Shown piece after piece: positions 21,348 through 22,542 of a DNA stretch of 22,542 bases (within the stretch, counting starts at the first letter, position 1; every line of letters starts with the position of its first letter). This DNA comes from an uncultured Oscillospiraceae bacterium (GTDB lineage: Bacteria; Bacillota; Clostridia; Oscillospirales; Ruminococcaceae): contig CAJUMS010000045.1 of NCBI GenBank assembly GCA_910587465.1, positions 1-22,542 on the forward strand, read 5' to 3'. A program made the translations under genes and the position numbers. The notes under the pieces were generated by a model that saw nothing but the letters and a program-made list of their open reading frames with translations, was not told the DNA's origin and made no database searches.

Positions 21348-22490
21348 ATGATAGTTCAACCCAAGGTAAGAGGCTTTATCTGTACCACCGCCCACCCCGT
21401 GGGCTGCGAGGCTGCGGTAAAGCAACAGATAGATTACGTTAAGTCCAAAGGCAGGCTGAGCGGCGCGAAAAAGGTGCTCGTTATCGGCTCGTCGATGGGC
21501 TATGGACTTGCATCGCGGATATCAGCGGCGTTTGGTTGCGGCGCGGCTACTCTCGGCGTGATGTTTGACAAGGAGGGCGGAGGAAACAAGACAGGCACTG
21601 CGGGCTGGTACAATACCAAGGCGTTTGAGAAATTCGCCGCCGAGGAGGGCTTGTACGCAAAATCCGTCAACGGCGACGCTTACTCAGACGAGTGCAAAAA
21701 GGAGGTCATAGACCTTATCAATTCCGATCTCGGCAAGGTGGATATGGTCGTGTACTCGCTCGCCGCTCCGAGAAGAACGGTAGGCGAGACCGTCTACAAA
21801 AGCGTTCTCAAGACCACGGGCGCACCTTACACCAACAAGACTATCGACCTGCGCAACAACACTGTTTCCGAGATCACTATAGAGCCCGCCACCGACGAGG
21901 AGATCGAGGCTACCGTAAAGGTAATGGGCGGCGAGGACTGGGAGGCGTGGATAAACGCGCTCAAAGCTGCGGACGCTCTTGAGGACAATGCGGTAACACT
22001 CGCGTACTCCTATATTGGTCCCAAGCTAACCCACCCGATGTACTACGAGGGATCTATCGGCAGAGCGAAGGCTCACCTGCTGGCGACCGCGAAGAAGATC
22101 ACCGAAAACGGCATTAAAGCGTATGTCTCGGTAAACAAGGCGCTTGTAACACAGTCGTCGTCGGCTATTCCGATAGTGCCACTGTATATTTCCATTCTAT
22201 ATAAGATAATGAAAGCGCACGGCAATCACGAGGGATGTATTGAGCAGATGTACAGGCTGTTCGCCAAGCTCTGCAATAACGAGCTGAACCTTGACGGCGA
22301 CGGTCGGATACGTATGGACGACTGGGAAATGCAGCCCGAGATACAGTCGGAGGTCACAAAAGCGTGGGAAACGCTTACCGCCGACAACTTCAAGGAGCTA
22401 ACAGATATCGACGGCTACTGGAAGGACTTTTACGAGATGTTCGGGTTCGGTATCGACGGCGTGGATTACGACGCGGACGTTGAGGTGTAA
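21348..22490 (+). CDS. fabV: FabV / trans-2-enoyl-CoA reductase (NADH)
   Basis: This 380-residue member of the FabV/TER short-chain reductase family reduces trans-2-enoyl-ACP or enoyl-CoA (for example crotonyl-CoA to butyryl-CoA) with NADH. The cofactor loop IGSSMGYGLASRI is at residues 46-58, and an acidic residue (D74 in MFDKEGG), replacing the usual glutamate, favours NADH over NADPH. The catalytic pair is the family's Y-x8-K: Y232 in MYYEGSIGRAK and K241. GTAGWYN and the Thr/Ser-rich QSSSAIPIVPLYIS loop are also characteristic. Length is slightly below the common 390-400. AGGAGGA precedes the ATG by 7 bases. It is monocistronic with its own promoter. Whether it serves membrane lipid synthesis or fermentation to butyrate cannot be decided here. 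Confidence 0.96.
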   Translation: MIVQPKVRGFICTTAHPVGCEAAVKQQIDYVKSKGRLSGAKKVLVIGSSMGYGLASRISAAFGCGAATLGVMFDKEGGGNKTGTAGWYNTKAFEKFAAEEGLYAKSVNGDAYSDECKKEVIDLINSDLGKVDMVVYSLAAPRRTVGETVYKSVLKTTGAPYTNKTIDLRNNTVSEITIEPATDEEIEATVKVMGGEDWEAWINALKAADALEDNAVTLAYSYIGPKLTHPMYYEGSIGRAKAHLLATAKKITENGIKAYVSVNKALVTQSSSAIPIVPLYISILYKIMKAHGNHEGCIEQMYRLFAKLCNNELNLDGDGRIRMDDWEMQPEIQSEVTKAWETLTADNFKELTDIDGYWKDFYEMFGFGIDGVDYDADVEV

Positions 22491-22495
22491 ATCAT

Positions 22496-22539
22496 AACCA
22501 CGCGTGAAACGCGTGGTTTGCACTGGCGCTTCAAGCGCC
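22496..22539. repeat. Two consecutive perfect hairpins at window end
   Basis: AACCACGCGT-GAA-ACGCGTGGTT (22496-22518) is a 10-bp stem with a GAA loop, followed after six bases by GGCGCTT-C-AAGCGCC (22525-22539). There is no T run after either, so they are not clear terminators for fabV. They recall the hairpin cluster at 2809-2907, which also contains a GAA-loop palindrome. The element continues past the window. Confidence 0.7.
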
Positions 22540-22542
22540 TGG

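Noticed and set aside
22496..22542. CRISPR-like array at the right edge
   Set aside because: The palindromes differ from each other and there are no equal-length repeats with spacers in the window.

Overview
The window looks like chromosome from an anaerobic Gram-positive bacterium of the class Clostridia, probably an Oscillospirales/Ruminococcaceae-type gut organism. The evidence is strong AGGAGG ribosome-binding sites, some TTG and GTG starts, TTGaca/TATAAT promoters, a complete Rnf complex of clostridial gene order, a FabV/TER-type NADH enoyl reductase, and accessory families common in that group (XRE with membrane tail, LytTR/DUF3021). Species cannot be named from sequence alone. Gene density is high and most boundaries are marked by clean intrinsic terminators. 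No rRNA, tRNA, CRISPR array, transposase or prophage gene was seen.

Layout. (1) 149-2750, minus strand: an operon of an Lrp/AsnC regulator, a class I aminotransferase and ispE. (2) 2751-3783: a cluster of perfect hairpins, then a minus-strand PHP-domain phosphatase. (3) 4086-6258, plus: an ACT-domain protein, a PFL/DUF711 protein and a small membrane protein. (4) 6305-7318: an FeS flavoprotein diverging from an HxlR regulator, with two back-to-back promoters and a candidate operator. (5) 7433-8806, plus: an accessory patch with an intact XRE regulator, a frameshifted small membrane gene and a badly decayed LytTR-DUF3021 remnant. (6) 8850-13838, minus: rnfC-D-G-E-A-B, tightly overlapping. (7) 13957-19261, minus: a large GHKL/HSP90-fold ATPase downstream of a degenerate SNF2-like helicase. 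(8) 19672-20217, plus: an HD-domain protein diverging from the helicase. (9) 20263-21141, minus: a lipoprotein. (10) 21348-22490, plus: fabV, followed by more perfect hairpins up to the window edge.

How they may work together. Rnf couples reduced ferredoxin to NAD+ reduction and builds an ion gradient. FabV/TER consumes NADH in crotonyl-CoA or enoyl-ACP reduction. A Rex-like palindrome before rnfC would fit NADH/NAD+ control. The most unusual unit is the helicase/ATPase pair. Both proteins keep a recognisable fold, but the helicase has lost a canonical Walker A and arginine-finger motif, and their divergent upstream region carries two copies of a 17-bp TTGTGAA-N3-TKCACAA palindrome. I treat it as a candidate undescribed two-component NTPase system. 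Its function, including any defence role, is not shown by the sequence.
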